Source: Kribbella antiqua (GTDB lineage Bacteria; Actinomycetota; Actinomycetes; Propionibacteriales; Kribbellaceae). Taken from it: a stretch of DNA of 64,000 nucleotides. The stretch is from contig NZ_SLWR01000007.1 in the NCBI RefSeq assembly GCF_004345665.1, positions 310,001-374,000 of the forward strand, in the 5' to 3' direction. The position numbers and the translations under genes are program-made. The notes under the pieces were generated by a model, which was given only the letters and a program-made list of their open reading frames with translations, was not told the origin of the DNA and searched no databases. Positions 61,884 to 64,000 of the stretch are shown here, in pieces (positions within the stretch are counted from its first letter, which is position 1; each line of letters starts with the position of its first letter).

Positions 61884-62531
61884 TCAGCGTTGGCCGTAGA
61901 CGTTCTGGTAGCGGTCGTACAGGGCGTCGATGTCGCCGGGCGCGATCGGCACCAGCGGTCCACCGGCCCGGGCGATGTGCACGGTCCGGGCGACGTCCTC
62001 GCACATGACCGCGGCCTTGACCGCGGCGCGGGCGTCCTTGCCGATGCTGAACACGCCGTGATTGCGCATCAGTACGGCGGGCGAGCGGTGGCCGGACAGT
62101 GTCGCGACGATGCCCTTGCCGATGTCGTCGTTGCCGATCAGCGCGAACGGCCCGACTGGAATCTCCCCGCCGAACTCGTCGGCCATCGCGGTGAGTACGC
62201 ACGGGATCGGCTCGTCCCGGGCCGCCCAGGCCGTCGCGTACGTCGAGTGGGTGTGGACAACTCCGCCGACCTCGGGCATCGCCCGGTACACGTAGGCATG
62301 GGCCGCGGTGTCGCTCGACGGCGAGAGCTCACCCTCGACCAGCTTGCCGTCCAGGTCGCACAACACCATCGACTCGGCCGAGAGGTCGTCGTACGAGACG
62401 CCGCTCGGCTTGATCAGGAAGAGGTCCTCACCGGGGATGCGTGCCGAGACGTTGCCGGCCGTCCAGGCGACCAGGTTGTAGCGGACCAGCTCCGCGTGCA
62501 ACGCGACCAGTTCTTGTCTGAGCTTGTTCAT
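61884..62531 (-). CDS. araD: L-ribulose-5-phosphate 4-epimerase
   Basis: This 215-residue class II aldolase-fold epimerase converts L-ribulose-5-phosphate to D-xylulose-5-phosphate. Features are WTAGNVSAR, IKPSGVSYDDL, the zinc ligands in VVHTHSTYATAWA and the late HGVFSIGKDARAA. The start ATG overlaps the araB stop by four bases (ATGA), so translation is coupled. Confidence 0.96.
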   Translation of the reverse strand: MNKLRQELVALHAELVRYNLVAWTAGNVSARIPGEDLFLIKPSGVSYDDLSAESMVLCDLDGKLVEGELSPSSDTAAHAYVYRAMPEVGGVVHTHSTYATAWAARDEPIPCVLTAMADEFGGEIPVGPFALIGNDDIGKGIVATLSGHRSPAVLMRNHGVFSIGKDARAAVKAAVMCEDVARTVHIARAGGPLVPIAPGDIDALYDRYQNVYGQR

Positions 62532-64000
62532 CGGACCGCCTCGTTTCGGATCGCCCGCAGCCGGTGCAGTACGCCGGATCCGCCGTGTGCGACGCCGGCG
62601 AAATGGTCGTGCAGTTCGCGGTACTCGGCGTACAACCGGTCGTAACCGTCAGCGCGGGCGTCGTCGGGAACGTAGACAGCCTCGGTCCGCCGGCCCATCA
62701 CAGCCGCTGCCGCCGGTACGTCGGCGTACGCGCCGGCTGCGACCGCCGCGTGGATGGCCGAGCCGAGCGCGGGTCCCTGCTCCGAGCCGATGACCGACAG
62801 CGGCCGGCGCAGCACATCGGCGTAGACCTGCATCAGGAAGCGGTTCTTCAGCAGGCCGCCCGCGGCGATGAACTCCTCGACGGCGACCCCGGACGTTTCG
62901 AACGCCTCGACGATCCGGCGGGTGCCGAAGGCGGTCGCCTCGATCAGGGCGCGATAGGTGTCTTCAGGACGGGTCGCCAGGGTCTGGCCGACGACGACGG
63001 CGGACAGGTCGTGGTCGACCAGGACCGAGCGGTTGCCGTTGTGCCAGTCCAGCGCGACCAGGCCGTGCTGTCCGACCTGCTGCTTCTCCGCGAGCTCCAC
63101 CAGGTAGTCGTGAACGCTGATGCCACGTCGGTCGGCCTCAGCTTCGTATGCCGCCGGGACCGAGGTGTCGACGAACCAGCCGAAGATGTCGCCGACGCCG
63201 GACTGGCCGGCCTCGTAGCCCCACAGGCCGTCGACGATCCCGTCCCGTACGACGCCACACATGCCCGGCACCTCGGCGAGCTGGTCGGCCGGCATGATGT
63301 GGCAGGTCGACGTGCCCATGATCGCAACCATCTGACCGGTGTGTACGGCGTTCGCCGCAGCCGCCGTGACATGCGCGTCAACGTTGCCCACGGCAACTGC
63401 GATGCCTTCCGGCAGCCCGGTCCAGGCCGCAGCCTCGGCCGTCAACTGTCCGGCCAGACCACCCAGCGGCGACAGCGGGTGCTCGAGCTTGGCTAGGAAG
63501 TCCGCGAAACCCGGATCCAGCGCGGTCAGGTACTCGCGGGACGGATAGCCGGCCTCGGTGTGGATGCCTTTGTAGCCGGCCGTACAGAGGTTGCGGGACT
63601 CGGAGCCGGTGAGCTGCCAGATGATCCAGTCTGCTGCTTCGATCCAGCGATCCGCCCGGGCGTACATGTCCGGGTCCTCCTGCAGGACCTGCAGCGCCTT
63701 GGCAAACTCCCACTCGGACGAGATCTTCCCGCCGTACAGGGGGAGCCAGGCCTCGCCGAGCTCCTCCGCCACCGCGTTGACCCGGTCGGCCTGCGGCTGC
63801 GCGGCGTGGTGCTTCCACAGCTTCGGCCACGCATGCGGCCGGTCGGCGTGTCCGTCGACCTCGCACAGCGGCGTCCCGTCGGCCAGAGCGGGGAGCACGG
63901 TGCACGCGGTGAAGTCGGTCCCGATGCCGATCACCTCAGCCGCCGGGACGCCCGCAGCAGCAACAGCCTTCGGTACGGCGTTGCGGAGTACGGCGCGCCA
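62528..64000 (-). CDS. araB: L-ribulokinase (N-terminus off window)
   Basis: This FGGY-family kinase phosphorylates L-ribulose. The frame is open to the right edge, giving 490 residues of an expected 550 or so; a GTG at 63934 is internal because VPAAEVIGIGTDFTACTVLP continues upstream. Typical blocks are SSEWEFAKALQVL, GTSTCHIMP and the C-terminal FGTRRIVEAFE with AAGGLLKNRFLMQVYADVL. It is the first visible gene of the operon. The promoter and any araR-type regulator are outside the window. Confidence 0.95.
   Translation of the reverse strand, partial: WRAVLRNAVPKAVAAAGVPAAEVIGIGTDFTACTVLPALADGTPLCEVDGHADRPHAWPKLWKHHAAQPQADRVNAVAEELGEAWLPLYGGKISSEWEFAKALQVLQEDPDMYARADRWIEAADWIIWQLTGSESRNLCTAGYKGIHTEAGYPSREYLTALDPGFADFLAKLEHPLSPLGGLAGQLTAEAAAWTGLPEGIAVAVGNVDAHVTAAAANAVHTGQMVAIMGTSTCHIMPADQLAEVPGMCGVVRDGIVDGLWGYEAGQSGVGDIFGWFVDTSVPAAYEAEADRRGISVHDYLVELAEKQQVGQHGLVALDWHNGNRSVLVDHDLSAVVVGQTLATRPEDTYRALIEATAFGTRRIVEAFETSGVAVEEFIAAGGLLKNRFLMQVYADVLRRPLSVIGSEQGPALGSAIHAAVAAGAYADVPAAAAVMGRRTEAVYVPDDARADGYDRLYAEYRELHDHFAGVAHGGSGVLHRLRAIRNEAVR

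Overview
The window is high-GC actinobacterial chromosome: GTG starts and GC-ending codons are common, genes are densely packed and often share ATGA or GTGA start/stop overlaps. The rpsF-ssb-rpsR-rplI operon, the MATE transporter next to dnaB, and a FemX-type gene beside an alanine-racemase-like gene are typical actinomycete arrangements. A Kribbella/Nocardioidaceae-type organism is my inference; nothing here fixes the genus. No tRNA, rRNA, CRISPR array, integrase or transposase gene was found.

Layout. 1-11.2 kb: a cell-surface carbohydrate block with a cut-off polytopic membrane protein, a secreted GH92 mannosidase, an NAD-dependent epimerase, a GT-C-like/GT2 fusion, a GtrA flippase and a SqdB-like sulfosugar synthase. 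11-22 kb: VOC proteins, a methyltransferase, the racemase-like/FemX pair, two SDRs with a TetR regulator, a Nudix hydrolase, an endonuclease-IV-like TIM barrel, a Lrp/AsnC regulator and MFS exporters. 22.3-24 kb: the ribosomal protein/ssb operon.

24.1-36.7 kb: a type IV secretion/conjugation-like locus. A membrane-anchored beta-propeller protein and a small secreted Trp-repeat protein face a rightward operon encoding a DUF6668 P-loop-like protein, a VirB2-like subunit, a VirB8-like protein, two TrbL/VirB6-like proteins, an SCO6880-type protein, a VirB4-like ATPase, a VirD4/TraG-like coupling ATPase and a DUF4913 protein. No relaxase or integrase is present. It lies between rplI and MATE/dnaB. 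38.4-41.5 kb: dnaB carries two inteins, one a class 3-type mini-intein inside the Walker A motif and one a LAGLIDADG intein. The 380-bp gap before it is rich in DnaA-box-like 9-mers.

41.5-60.3 kb: many small regulator/target pairs (TetR, MerR, two WYL proteins, LysR, AraC), several with clear inverted-repeat operators in the shared promoter region. Also here are a sugar-ABC ATPase, an ABC-2 exporter, a UbiA prenyltransferase, a PhyH-type oxygenase, and several broken genes: a metalloprotease interrupted by an in-frame TAG, a C-terminal alpha/beta-hydrolase remnant and a probable phosphatase remnant. 60.3-64 kb: the L-arabinose operon araB-araD-araA on the minus strand, with araB running off the right edge.
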